From Ramlibacter tataouinensis (lineage in GTDB: Bacteria; Pseudomonadota; Gammaproteobacteria; Burkholderiales; Burkholderiaceae_C): a stretch of DNA of 64,000 nucleotides. Positions 1 through 10,298 of this stretch are shown in pieces. Position 1 is the stretch's first letter. Every line of letters starts with the position of its first letter. Below the pieces are notes generated by a model. The model saw nothing but the letters and a program-made list of their open reading frames with translations, had not been told where the DNA came from and made no database searches. The stretch covers positions 4,179,001-4,243,000 of the forward strand of contig NZ_CP010951.1 in the NCBI RefSeq assembly GCF_001580455.1, given 5' to 3'. The position numbers were made by a program, and so were the translations under genes.

Positions 1-2531
<2,531 letters not shown>

Positions 2532-2594
2532 CCGGTCGTCGGCCGGTGCCCGGTGCTCGTCAGCGATGGCGAGCCGCCGGGGCGCTGCCTAATT

Positions 2595-3749
2595 TCAGCG
2601 GACGATCTTCCCGTCGGGCGTGATCGACACCAGGTCGATGGCGCGCACCGAGTCGCGCACGCCGGCGCGCAGGTTGATGCGGAAGCCGCCGACGTCGTAG
2701 TCGGTCATGGCCGCCATGGTCTTCTGCAGGCTGGCCTTGTCCCAGGTCTTGCCGGCGCGGCGCACCGCCTCGGCCAAGGTCTTGGCGGCGATGAAGCCTT
2801 CCAGGCCCTCGTACGAGGGTGTCTGGTCGGAGTTGTCGATCGCGGCGAGGTACTCCTTCACGATCGGCGTGGCCGACTGCCTGGGCGAGGGCACCACCTG
2901 CGACACCACCACGCCGCCGATGTCCTTGCCGAGCGCGGTGAAGAGCGGATCGATGCCCACCACCGAGAAGTTCAGGAAGCTGCCGATGTAGCCCGTCTTG
3001 CGCATCTTGCGGATGAAGGCGGCGGTGGAGTTGAACAGCGACACCTGCAGCACGGCGTGCGGCTGGGCTTTCAGGATCGTCGCGACCGCCTCGTCCACCT
3101 TGTCGCTGTTGACCGGCACGAAGGCCTGCGCCACCAGCGGCGGCAGCTTCTGGTCCGCCATCGCCTGCTGGATGGCGGCGAGCCCGGCCCGGCCCATGGC
3201 GTCGTCCTCGGCCACCACGGCGAGCCGGTCCTGGCCCAGGGTGGCGCAATGCCGAACCATCTTGAAGGCCTCGTCCGAGAGGCTGGGCCGCACGTGGAAC
3301 ACGTTGGCGCGGTTGCGGTCGCGCAGCTTGTCCGAGGCGGCGAAGGGCGCGAAGAACAGGGCGCCCTCCTTGGTGGCCAGTTCACCGGCGGCATCGGTGG
3401 TGCCGGTACCCACGAAGCCGAACAGGATGTCGGCGCCGTCGTCGAGCAGCTTCTTGGCGTTGGCCGCGGCCTTGGCTGCGGTATAGCCGTCGTCCATCTG
3501 GCGCAGCTCGAAGGTCCAGCCCGGGTTGTTCTTGCGCGCGTTGAACTCGTCGAAGTAGAGCTTGGCGCCGCCGGCGAATGCCAGCCCGATCTGGTCGGCC
3601 GCGCCGGTGAGCGGCACCGACTGGCCGAGCACGATCTTGCGCGGCCCGGCCGCCGCCTTGCCCTGGGCCCAGGCGGCGCCCGGCAGCCCCCAGCTGGCGA
3701 GCGTGGTCGCCAGCACCGTACCCAGCAATTGCCTGCGATCCTTGTTCAT
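2595..3749 (-). CDS. ABC transporter substrate-binding protein, LivK type
   Basis: Periplasmic binding protein of 384 residues of the leucine/isoleucine/valine-aromatic type (peripla_BP_6). The ATG at 3749 is preferred over an upstream in-frame start because it follows GGAGGAA at good spacing and opens a leader MNKDRRQLLG ending in AWAQ; the RR pair makes Tat export possible. The mature part begins with the IVLGQSVPLTGAADQIG pattern typical of the family. No permease or ATPase gene is adjacent, so it is an orphan that must share a transporter. The ligand cannot be told from sequence; amino acids, aromatic acids and amides are all possible in this order of bacteria. Confidence 0.85.
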   Translation of the reverse strand: MNKDRRQLLGTVLATTLASWGLPGAAWAQGKAAAGPRKIVLGQSVPLTGAADQIGLAFAGGAKLYFDEFNARKNNPGWTFELRQMDDGYTAAKAAANAKKLLDDGADILFGFVGTGTTDAAGELATKEGALFFAPFAASDKLRDRNRANVFHVRPSLSDEAFKMVRHCATLGQDRLAVVAEDDAMGRAGLAAIQQAMADQKLPPLVAQAFVPVNSDKVDEAVATILKAQPHAVLQVSLFNSTAAFIRKMRKTGYIGSFLNFSVVGIDPLFTALGKDIGGVVVSQVVPSPRQSATPIVKEYLAAIDNSDQTPSYEGLEGFIAAKTLAEAVRRAGKTWDKASLQKTMAAMTDYDVGGFRINLRAGVRDSVRAIDLVSITPDGKIVR

Positions 3750-3820
3750 CTTGATTCCTCCCGCGCCCCCTGGGCGCAATGCTGAGCCGAACGATACGCC
3801 GAAGGGTGTGCCTCGACAAT

Positions 3821-3843
3821 AAAAAGCCGGCCTTAACCCCGGC
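3821..3843 (-). terminator. Rho-independent terminator after trmB
   Basis: On the minus strand a GCCGG/CCGGC stem with an 8-base loop is followed by five T residues and TATT. It lies 33 bp after the trmB stop and ends the LysR-flavoprotein-gluQ-trmB run. A second small palindrome, AGCTGG-TTAG-CCAGCT, sits just before it at 3849-3864. Confidence 0.6.
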
Positions 3844-3875
3844 GGCCTAGCTGGTTAGCCAGCTGGCGAGCGAAT

Positions 3876-4601
3876 TCAGCTCTTCCGGAACACCACGTCC
3901 CACACCCCGTGGCCGAGCTTCAGTCCGCGGTTCTCGAACTTGGTCAGCGGACGGTAGTCGGGCCGCGCCGCGAAGCCCTGGGTGGTGTTCTGCAGCGCGG
4001 GCTCGGCCGAGAGCACCTCCAGCATCTGCTGCGCGTAGGGCTCCCAGTCGGTGGCGCAATGGATGTAACCGCCGCGTTGCAAATGTGCGGCCAGTTTGGC
4101 CACCAGCGGCGGCTGGATCAGGCGCCGCTTGTTGTGCCGCAGCTTGTGCCAGGGATCGGGAAAGAACACATGCACGCCCGCCAGGCAGTCCGGGGCCAGC
4201 ATGTGGTCGAGCACTTCGACCGCGTCGTGCTGCACGATGCGGATGTTGGCCAGCTCGTGCTCGCCGATGCGCTTGAGCAGGGCGCCCACGCCCGGTTCAT
4301 GCACTTCGCAGCACAGGAAGTTCTTCTCCGGCATCAGCCCGGCGATATGGGCCGTGGCCTCGCCCATGCCGAAGCCGATTTCCAGGATGGTGGGGGCTTC
4401 GCGGCCGAAGGCTTGCGCCAGGTCCAGCGGCGTCGCGCTGTAGGGGAGCAAGAAGCGGGGCCCCCATTGCTCGAAGGCCTTGGCCTGGCCAATGGTGGTT
4501 CTGCCGGCGCGCCTGACGAAGCTGCGGATGGCGCGCGGATGCTGGATGTGGTCGGGGGCGCCGGAAGGCGAGGGGGCGGGGCTGTTGCCGGTGTCAGTCA
4601 C
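3876..4601 (-). CDS. trmB: tRNA (guanine-N7-)-methyltransferase
   Basis: Methylates G46 at N7 in tRNA variable loops using SAM. The reading frame is open far upstream, but homology begins near the GTG at 4601, giving 241 residues, close to the 239 of E. coli TrmB. Seen: SAM loop EIGFGMGEAT, the FFPDPWHKLRHNKRR signature of the family, and the C-terminal TKFENRG motif. The GTG start lies inside the last codons of gluQ (8-base overlap), which points to translational coupling of the two tRNA-modification genes. Confidence 0.95.
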   Translation of the reverse strand: MTDTGNSPAPSPSGAPDHIQHPRAIRSFVRRAGRTTIGQAKAFEQWGPRFLLPYSATPLDLAQAFGREAPTILEIGFGMGEATAHIAGLMPEKNFLCCEVHEPGVGALLKRIGEHELANIRIVQHDAVEVLDHMLAPDCLAGVHVFFPDPWHKLRHNKRRLIQPPLVAKLAAHLQRGGYIHCATDWEPYAQQMLEVLSAEPALQNTTQGFAARPDYRPLTKFENRGLKLGHGVWDVVFRKS

Positions 4602-5475
4602 CCGGCCGATTGTAAAAGTCGCGCCACTGCGCACTCCAGCCGGCGAGCGCCTCGCCGACGCTGCCTGACTGGCGCTGCAGCCCCAGCACCCGGGCTGCGG
4701 CATTGAGGGCGGAAAGCGCATCCGACGTATCCAGCGCCTTCGCGCCGTTCTGCTTGGAGAGCTTCTCGCCGTTGTCCCCCAGCACCAGCGGCGTGTGAAA
4801 GTAGCGGGGCGTCGCCACGCCCAGCGCGCGTTGCAGCTGGACCTGCCGCGCCGTGTTGTCCGCCAGGTCTTCGCCGCGCACGACATCGGTGACCCCTTGC
4901 GCCGCATCGTCCACCACCACCGCCAGCTGGTAGGCCCACAGGCCGTCGGCGCGCTTCAGAACGAAATCGCCCACTTCGCGCTCCACGTCCTGGGCCTGCG
5001 GTCCCAGCCGGCGATCGGTCCAGCGCACCGTGCCCGGCTCGATGCGGAACCGCCAGGCGCGCGCCGCGCGGCCGCGCAGGCCGCCCCGGCAGGTGCCGGG
5101 ATACACCAGCTCGCCGTGCCGCTCGTGGCTGCGTCCGGCCGCGGCCAGCGCCTGTTCGATGTCCTTGCGCGAGCAGGCGCAGGGGTAGGCGCGGCCCTGT
5201 GCCACGAGCAGGTCGAGCGCCGCCTGGTAGGGCGCGCCGCGGGCGGACTGGAACACCGGCGCTTCGTCGGCCAGCAAGGCGCAATCGGCCAGCTGCCGCA
5301 GGATGGTGTCGGTCGCTGCGGCATCGCAGCGCGGCGTGTCCACGTCTTCGATGCGCACCAGCCAGCGGCCGTCATGCGCGCGCGCGTCCAGCCAGCTGGC
5401 CAGCGCCGCGACCAGCGAGCCGGCATGCAAGGGCCCGGTGGGCGAGGGCGCGAAGCGCCCGACGTAGCGGGCCAT
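4594..5475 (-). CDS. gluQ: glutamyl-Q tRNA(Asp) synthetase
   Basis: A shortened GluRS paralogue (293 residues) that joins glutamate to queuosine in the anticodon of tRNA-Asp. It keeps the class I core: the HIGH-like element in FAPSPTGPLHAGSL at the N-terminus and the KMSKS-like KLSKQNG near residue 238, and lacks the anticodon-binding domain of true GluRS, as expected. The cysteine set CACSRKD and a Cys in YPGTCRGG probably form the zinc site. It sits between the flavoprotein gene (29-bp spacer filled by a hairpin) and trmB, which it overlaps. Confidence 0.93.
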   Translation of the reverse strand: MARYVGRFAPSPTGPLHAGSLVAALASWLDARAHDGRWLVRIEDVDTPRCDAAATDTILRQLADCALLADEAPVFQSARGAPYQAALDLLVAQGRAYPCACSRKDIEQALAAAGRSHERHGELVYPGTCRGGLRGRAARAWRFRIEPGTVRWTDRRLGPQAQDVEREVGDFVLKRADGLWAYQLAVVVDDAAQGVTDVVRGEDLADNTARQVQLQRALGVATPRYFHTPLVLGDNGEKLSKQNGAKALDTSDALSALNAAARVLGLQRQSGSVGEALAGWSAQWRDFYNRPGD

Positions 5476-5479
5476 GGGG

Positions 5480-5505
5480 TTAGGGCCTGTTCATACAGGC
5501 CCTAA
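5480..5505 (-). repeat. stop-codon hairpin, TAGGGCCTGT type, copy A
   Basis: Perfect 11-bp stem (TTAGGGCCTGT, loop of 4, ACAGGCCCTAA) filling the gap between the flavoprotein gene and gluQ. The TAG stop of the flavoprotein gene (5504-5502) lies within one arm. There is no T tract. Related hairpins are at 38855, 58573 and 63170. Confidence 0.75.
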
Positions 5506-6545
5506 GCGACGGCCAGCGCCAGCTCCAGCCCCGAAACGAAGGCGTCCTCGACGCGATGTCCCAGGCACCAGTCGCCGCACAAGCCGATGCCCTGGCCGCC
5601 ATCCCACAGGTGCGACGCGCCCAGCGGCTTCATGGTCTTGGCCCAGCGCCAGCGGAACACCTCGGCATGGCTGGGCTCAGCCCGGATGCCGGTGATTTCG
5701 GAGAAGGCCTTGAGCAGCTTGGCCTGCACGCGTGGGCCGTCGTCGCCCTCGTGCTCCTGCGACCAGGCCGGGCTGGCCTGCGCCGTCCAGCGCTCCACCG
5801 GGCTGCGGCCGGGCTTGGACGATTCGCGCGCCAGCCAGGCCAGCCGGTGGTGCGTGCTCAGCGCGGCGTTCCACTGCGGCCCCAGGTGCGCGAGTTGCGG
5901 TTGCGTGGCGTGCGGGAACGCCAGCATCAGCGTCCAGCAGGGCGCGACTTCGACCGTTTCCATGCGCGCCGCGAAGTCCGGCGCGACGCCCGACAGGCGC
6001 AGCAGCCCGCCGGCCGGCCCCGCCGGCAGGGCCAGCAGCACGGCCTCGTAGCCGGAATAGACATGGACGGAATCCTGCGCGCCGCTGGTGCGCAGCTGCC
6101 AGCGCGAGGCATCCAGCGCGTCGCGTTCGACGCCGGTCACCCGGGTTTCGAGTTCGATGCGCCCGCCCTCGACCAGCGGCCGCGCCCATTGGCGCGCGAC
6201 TTCGTGCATGCCCGGGACGCCGACCCAGTGCGCTTCGCGCGCGGGCAGCGACGCCTCCGCCACGCGGCCATGCGGGTCCAGCACCCGCACGGCGTTGGCG
6301 CTCCAGGCCTTGCAGGCGCCCGGCGCGGTCTGCAGGGCCTGCTCGAACCGGGCGTCGCGCACGGTGAAGTACTGCGCGCCGTGGTCGAAGGTGCCGAAGG
6401 GCGTGTCGCAGGTGGCCGTGCGGCCGCCCACCTGCGCCTCCTGCTCGAACACGGTCACCTCGTGCCCCGCGCGGGCCAGGGTGCGGGCACAGGCCAGGCC
6501 GGCGATGCCGGCGCCGACCACTGCGATTTTTTTAGTCGATTTCAT
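5502..6545 (-). CDS. FAD-dependent oxidoreductase, renalase/amine-oxidase-like
   Basis: A 347-residue soluble flavoprotein. The N-terminal Rossmann motif VVGAGIAGLACARTL, followed by the VFEQ acidic end of the second strand and GGRTAT, is the FAD-binding pattern of NAD(P)/amine-oxidase-like proteins; HGAQYFTVRD and the C-terminal GIGLCGDWCLGHRVEDAFVSG are typical of the bacterial renalase-like group. The substrate is unknown. It follows the LysR gene after 12 bp on the same strand and is probably co-transcribed with it. Annotated homologues are often called NAD/FAD-binding protein without a tested function. Confidence 0.85.
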   Translation of the reverse strand: MKSTKKIAVVGAGIAGLACARTLARAGHEVTVFEQEAQVGGRTATCDTPFGTFDHGAQYFTVRDARFEQALQTAPGACKAWSANAVRVLDPHGRVAEASLPAREAHWVGVPGMHEVARQWARPLVEGGRIELETRVTGVERDALDASRWQLRTSGAQDSVHVYSGYEAVLLALPAGPAGGLLRLSGVAPDFAARMETVEVAPCWTLMLAFPHATQPQLAHLGPQWNAALSTHHRLAWLARESSKPGRSPVERWTAQASPAWSQEHEGDDGPRVQAKLLKAFSEITGIRAEPSHAEVFRWRWAKTMKPLGASHLWDGGQGIGLCGDWCLGHRVEDAFVSGLELALAVA

Positions 6546-6557
6546 TGTTTGATTGCC

Positions 6558-7496
6558 CTAGTTTGGCATGCCGTGCCGCTCCAGCAGCGCTTTTCGCGTC
6601 ACCGGGCTGTCCAATTGCGCCAGCCACCATTGCAAGGCGCGGCCGGGCGTGGCGCTGGTGCGCCAGGCGTAGCTCAGACGCACCAGGCGCGGGTCGCGAT
6701 GGACCTTCTTGACCACCAGCGTGCCGGTTTCCACGAAGGGCCGCGCCATGGGCTCCGGCAGAAAGCCGCCGCCCAGGCCGCGCAGCTGCGCATCCAGTTT
6801 GGCGCGCATGGTGCCCACGGTCAGCACGTCCTGCCCTGCCAGCAGGCCGAAGGTCACCCCCGAGCCGCGCTGCACCGAGTCCGCCACCGCCACCGCGCGA
6901 TGCTTCAGCAGCACTTCGTCCCGGATCGGCTCCTTGACACTGGCCAGCGGGTGATGGGGCGCCACCGCATAGATGAAGGGCAGGTCGCCAAGCGGCTTGC
7001 TGTGCACGTCCACCGCGGTGCCCGGTTCCACCGCGATGCCGATCGCCAGGTCGGCCTGGCCGCTGGTGAGCGCTTCCAGCGTGCCGGAAAGCGATTCGTC
7101 GCGCAGGCGCAGCCGCGTGTTGGGCGCCACGGGGCAGAAGGCCTGCGCCAGCTCCATCACGGTGGAACAGGCGATCACCGTGTCCACCGCGACCGTCAGC
7201 TGCGACTCCCAGCCGGTGGCGACCCGCTGCACGCGGTTGGCCACGGCGTCGATCTCCTGCAGCAGGCGGCCGCCTTCGCGCAGCAGTTCCTGGCCGGCGT
7301 CGGTCAGGCGCGCCTGGCGGGAACTGCGGTCGAACAGCAGCACGTCGAGCGCGTCCTCGATCTGGCGGATGCGATAGGTGACCGCACTGGGGACGAGCCC
7401 GAGCTCGCGCGCTGCCGCGGCGAAACTTCCCGCCTGCTCGACGGCCTGCAACAGGGCAAGCGAATCCGGGGTGAGCACATCGCGGGCCGTGGGCAT
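6558..7496 (-). CDS. LysR-family transcriptional regulator
   Basis: 312 residues. N-terminal winged helix with the classical spacing (SLALLQAVEQAGSFAAAA, then SAVTYRIRQIEDAL as recognition helix and LFDRSSRQARLTDAG), followed by a periplasmic-binding-like effector domain. It is divergent from the pirin gene at 7635 with 138 bp between the start codons, so it probably controls that redox cassette, itself and the flavoprotein downstream of it. The effector is not predictable. Confidence 0.93.
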   Translation of the reverse strand: MPTARDVLTPDSLALLQAVEQAGSFAAAARELGLVPSAVTYRIRQIEDALDVLLFDRSSRQARLTDAGQELLREGGRLLQEIDAVANRVQRVATGWESQLTVAVDTVIACSTVMELAQAFCPVAPNTRLRLRDESLSGTLEALTSGQADLAIGIAVEPGTAVDVHSKPLGDLPFIYAVAPHHPLASVKEPIRDEVLLKHRAVAVADSVQRGSGVTFGLLAGQDVLTVGTMRAKLDAQLRGLGGGFLPEPMARPFVETGTLVVKKVHRDPRLVRLSYAWRTSATPGRALQWWLAQLDSPVTRKALLERHGMPN

Positions 7497-7634
7497 GGGC
7501 GTGGAAGACAGGGTACGTAGGACGTTGCAGGACTTCAGTCTTTTTGAATGATGCCATCAAACCAGGGGCATGCGACTACAAGCCCCACGTCCCTACATTG
7601 GCAGCATCACTCACGCACCCACGGAGCAACACCG

Positions 7635-8339
7635 ATGTTGACCTTGCGCAAGGGCCGCGAACGCGGCTACGCCGACCACGGCTGGCTGAAGTCGTTTCAC
7701 AGCTTTTCCTTTGCCGGCTACTACGACCCGCAGCACATGGGGTTCGGCAACCTGCGCGTGATCAACGAGGACCGCATCGCGCCGGGCACGGGCTTCGGCA
7801 CGCACGGCCATCGTGACATGGAAATCATCAGCTACGTGCTGGAAGGCAACCTGGCGCACAAGGACAGCATGGGCAACGTCAAGGGCATTCCGCCGGGCGA
7901 GGTGCAGCGCATGAGCGCGGGCCGCGGCGTGATGCACAGCGAGTTCAACCACGCCCCGGGCGAGGAGACGCATTTCCTGCAGATCTGGATCGAGCCCAAT
8001 GAGCTGGGGATCGCGCCCGGCTACGAGCAGAAGGCATTTCCCGCCGGCGAGAAGCGCGGGCGCCTGCGCCTGGTGGCTTCCCCCGGGGCCGAAGACGGAT
8101 CGGTGCGCATCCACGCCGACGCCCGTATGTACGCGGGCCTGTTCGACGGTGACGAGGCATTCGAGCTCGCGCTCGACCCGCAGCGCAAGGGCTATGTGCA
8201 CGTGGTGCGTGGTGAGCTCGAGGTCAACGACCAGAAGCTCGTTGCAGGCGACGCCGCCAAGCTGGAGAACGAAACGGCAGTGCGGCTGTCCAAGGGACGG
8301 GATGCCGAGGTCTTGGTGTTCGACTTGGCTGAACGCTGA
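7635..8339 (+). CDS. pirin family protein (YhhW-like bicupin)
   Basis: 234 residues. The frame is open from 7548, but homology starts at MLTLRKGRERGYADHGWLKS, the usual YhhW start, at 7635. Two cupin domains: the first holds the metal ligands in GFGTHGHRDMEIISYVLEG and HSEFNH, the second is degenerate. YhhW-type pirins can oxidise quercetin in vitro; the physiological role is open. First gene of a pirin-DoxX-flavoprotein-pirin set that faces the LysR gene, which suggests a redox or electrophile-stress role. Confidence 0.9.
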   Translation: MLTLRKGRERGYADHGWLKSFHSFSFAGYYDPQHMGFGNLRVINEDRIAPGTGFGTHGHRDMEIISYVLEGNLAHKDSMGNVKGIPPGEVQRMSAGRGVMHSEFNHAPGEETHFLQIWIEPNELGIAPGYEQKAFPAGEKRGRLRLVASPGAEDGSVRIHADARMYAGLFDGDEAFELALDPQRKGYVHVVRGELEVNDQKLVAGDAAKLENETAVRLSKGRDAEVLVFDLAER

Positions 8340-8372
8340 TTTTCTTTTTCTGTTGAGTAGGAAGGACGACTC

Positions 8373-8825
8373 ATGACCACCTACACCACCTCCCACAATT
8401 CCGCGCACGATGTCTTGGCGCTGATCGGTCGCGTCTTGATCGCATACGTCTTCGTTCCTTCTGGATGGGCCAAGCTGGTTGGCTTTACCGGAACGGTGGG
8501 CTACATCGCATCCAAGGGCGTTCCGCTGCCGGAAGTTTGCGCAGCCATTGCCGTAGCGACTGAGCTTGGCTTGGGGCTGCTGCTGCTGTTCGGCTTCAAG
8601 ACGCGATGGGTCGCGCTCGCCATGGCCGTATTCGTGGCCGTGATTACGCCTATATTCCATGGTTACTGGGCAGTGCCCGAGGCGCAAATGGCAATGCAAA
8701 AACTCAGCTTCAACAAGAATCTTGGAATGATCGGCGGCCTGCTGGGTTTCGCGGCATTCGGCGCCGGACGCCTTAGCCTGGACGGCGGGCGGCGAACCCG
8801 CGTCGGCGGCATGCAACCCGCATGA
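8373..8825 (+). CDS. DoxX family membrane protein
   Basis: 150 residues with four hydrophobic segments (about 15-35, 52-75, 79-98, 118-136) and the DoxX pattern IGRVLIAYVFVPSGWAKLVGF near the N-terminus. DoxX-like proteins are small inner-membrane proteins linked to quinone or thiol redox chemistry, often without proven activity. The stop codon overlaps the ATG of the next gene (ATGA). Its GC content looks lower than that of the neighbours, with codons such as ctt, gtt and tat, which could mean separate acquisition. Confidence 0.88.
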   Translation: MTTYTTSHNSAHDVLALIGRVLIAYVFVPSGWAKLVGFTGTVGYIASKGVPLPEVCAAIAVATELGLGLLLLFGFKTRWVALAMAVFVAVITPIFHGYWAVPEAQMAMQKLSFNKNLGMIGGLLGFAAFGAGRLSLDGGRRTRVGGMQPA

Positions 8826-9376
8826 CCCGCATCACCGTCGTCTATCACTCCGGCTACGGCCACACGCAGCGCCTGGCGCAGGCGGTGGCCGAAGGCGCCA
8901 ACGCCGAACTGCTGGCGATCGATGCCGACGGTAACCTGCCGCCCGAGGGCTGGCGGCAACTGCGCGACAGCGACGCCATCATCTTCGGCACGCCCACCTA
9001 CATGGGCAGCGTGAGCTGGCAGTTCAAGAAATTCGCCGACGCCTCCTCCAAGCAATGGTATGCGCAGGAATGGAAGGACAAGATTGCGGCGGGCTTCACC
9101 AACAGCGCCGGCATGATCGGCGACAAGCAGGGCACGCTGCTGACGCTGTTCACGCTGGCCATGCAGCACGGGATGATCTGGGTCAGCCAGGGCCTGATGC
9201 CGGCGCAGATGAAGGCCTCGCGGCGCGACGACATCAACTTCCTGGTGTCTTACAGTGGCGCGGTGTCGGCCTCGCCGGCCGATGGCGGAGTGGCCGACAT
9301 GTCGCGTGGCGACCTGGAAACCGGCCGCCTGTTCGGCCAGCGGGTGGCCGAGGTGGCCGCCCGCCTCAAGGGCTGA
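8822..9376 (+). CDS. flavodoxin/NAD(P)H:quinone oxidoreductase family protein (WrbA-like)
   Basis: 184 residues with a flavodoxin-like fold. YHSGYGHTQRLAQAV forms the FMN phosphate loop and FGTPTYMGSVSWQFKKFAD the second flavin loop; this pattern belongs to WrbA and the NADPH-dependent FMN reductase family, which reduce quinones by two electrons. The start overlaps the doxX stop. With DoxX and two pirins it forms a compact redox unit of one transcript. Confidence 0.88.
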   Translation: MTRITVVYHSGYGHTQRLAQAVAEGANAELLAIDADGNLPPEGWRQLRDSDAIIFGTPTYMGSVSWQFKKFADASSKQWYAQEWKDKIAAGFTNSAGMIGDKQGTLLTLFTLAMQHGMIWVSQGLMPAQMKASRRDDINFLVSYSGAVSASPADGGVADMSRGDLETGRLFGQRVAEVAARLKG

Positions 9377-9389
9377 AGGAGAGCTTGCC

Positions 9390-10277
9390 GTGCTGCACCT
9401 GAAGGGACACGAGAAGGACCTGGGCGGCGGTTTCGTGGTGCGGCGCCTGCTGCCGGCCCTGGACCGCCGCAATGTGGGTCCCTTCATTTTCTTCGACCAT
9501 TTCGGCCCGGTGGACGTGCCGCCCGAGCAGAGCCATGACGTGCGTCCGCATCCGCACATCGGCCTGGCCACGGTCACCTACCTGTTCGAAGGCGCGATGA
9601 TGCATCGCGACAGCCTGGGCAACGAACAGCTCATCGAGCCGGGCGCGATCAACTGGATGACCGCCGGCCGCGGCATCGTCCATTCCGAGCGGCGCCCGGA
9701 GTCGCTGCGTGGCAAGGCCTATGCGATCCATGGGCTGCAGCTGTGGACGGCCTTGCCGCTGGCGCACGAGGAGGACGAACCCGCCTTCGCGCACACGCCG
9801 GCCTCGGCGATCCCGCAGGTGGCGCTGGGAGGCGCGCAGGTGCGGGTGCTGGTGGGCAGCGCGTTCGGCGCGAGCTCGCCGGTGGCAGCCCTGTCGCAGA
9901 CCCTGTACCTGGACGTGAAGCTGGAGCCGGGCGCCAGCTTCGAGCTGCCGGCCCTGGTGTCCGAGCGCGCGATCTATCCCGTGCAGGGCGAGGTGAAGGT
10001 GCAGCAGGAGCGGCTGCCGGCGCGCGCGATGGTCGTGCTCGAGCCAGGCGGCAGCGTCACGGTGCGCTCGGACGGGCCGGCGCGCCTGGTCGTGGTCGGC
10101 GGCGAGCCGCTGGATGGGCACCGGCACATGTGGTGGAACTTCGTCTCCAGCCGCAAGGACCGCATTCTCCGCGCCGGCGCCGACTGGGAAGCGCAGCGCA
10201 TGGGCCGCGTCCCCGGCGACGATGAATACATCCCGCTGCCGCCGACGCGCTTCACGCCGCCCGAGCCCGTTTCCTGA
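9390..10277 (+). CDS. pirin family protein (second pirin)
   Basis: 295 residues. GTG at 9390 is chosen: it follows AAGGAGAG at 6 bases, starts just after the previous stop, and opens the conserved LKGHEKDLGGGFVVRRLLP region. First cupin with metal ligands in DVRPHPHIGLATVTYLFEG and IVHSERRPE; C-terminal pirin domain carries AIYPVQGEVKV. The long C-terminal tail WWNFVSSRKDRI is a mark of this subgroup. It is only distantly like the first pirin of the operon, so the two are not a recent duplication. Confidence 0.88.
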   Translation: MLHLKGHEKDLGGGFVVRRLLPALDRRNVGPFIFFDHFGPVDVPPEQSHDVRPHPHIGLATVTYLFEGAMMHRDSLGNEQLIEPGAINWMTAGRGIVHSERRPESLRGKAYAIHGLQLWTALPLAHEEDEPAFAHTPASAIPQVALGGAQVRVLVGSAFGASSPVAALSQTLYLDVKLEPGASFELPALVSERAIYPVQGEVKVQQERLPARAMVVLEPGGSVTVRSDGPARLVVVGGEPLDGHRHMWWNFVSSRKDRILRAGADWEAQRMGRVPGDDEYIPLPPTRFTPPEPVS

Positions 10278-10298
10278 GTTGTCGGACCGGCCGTCCGC

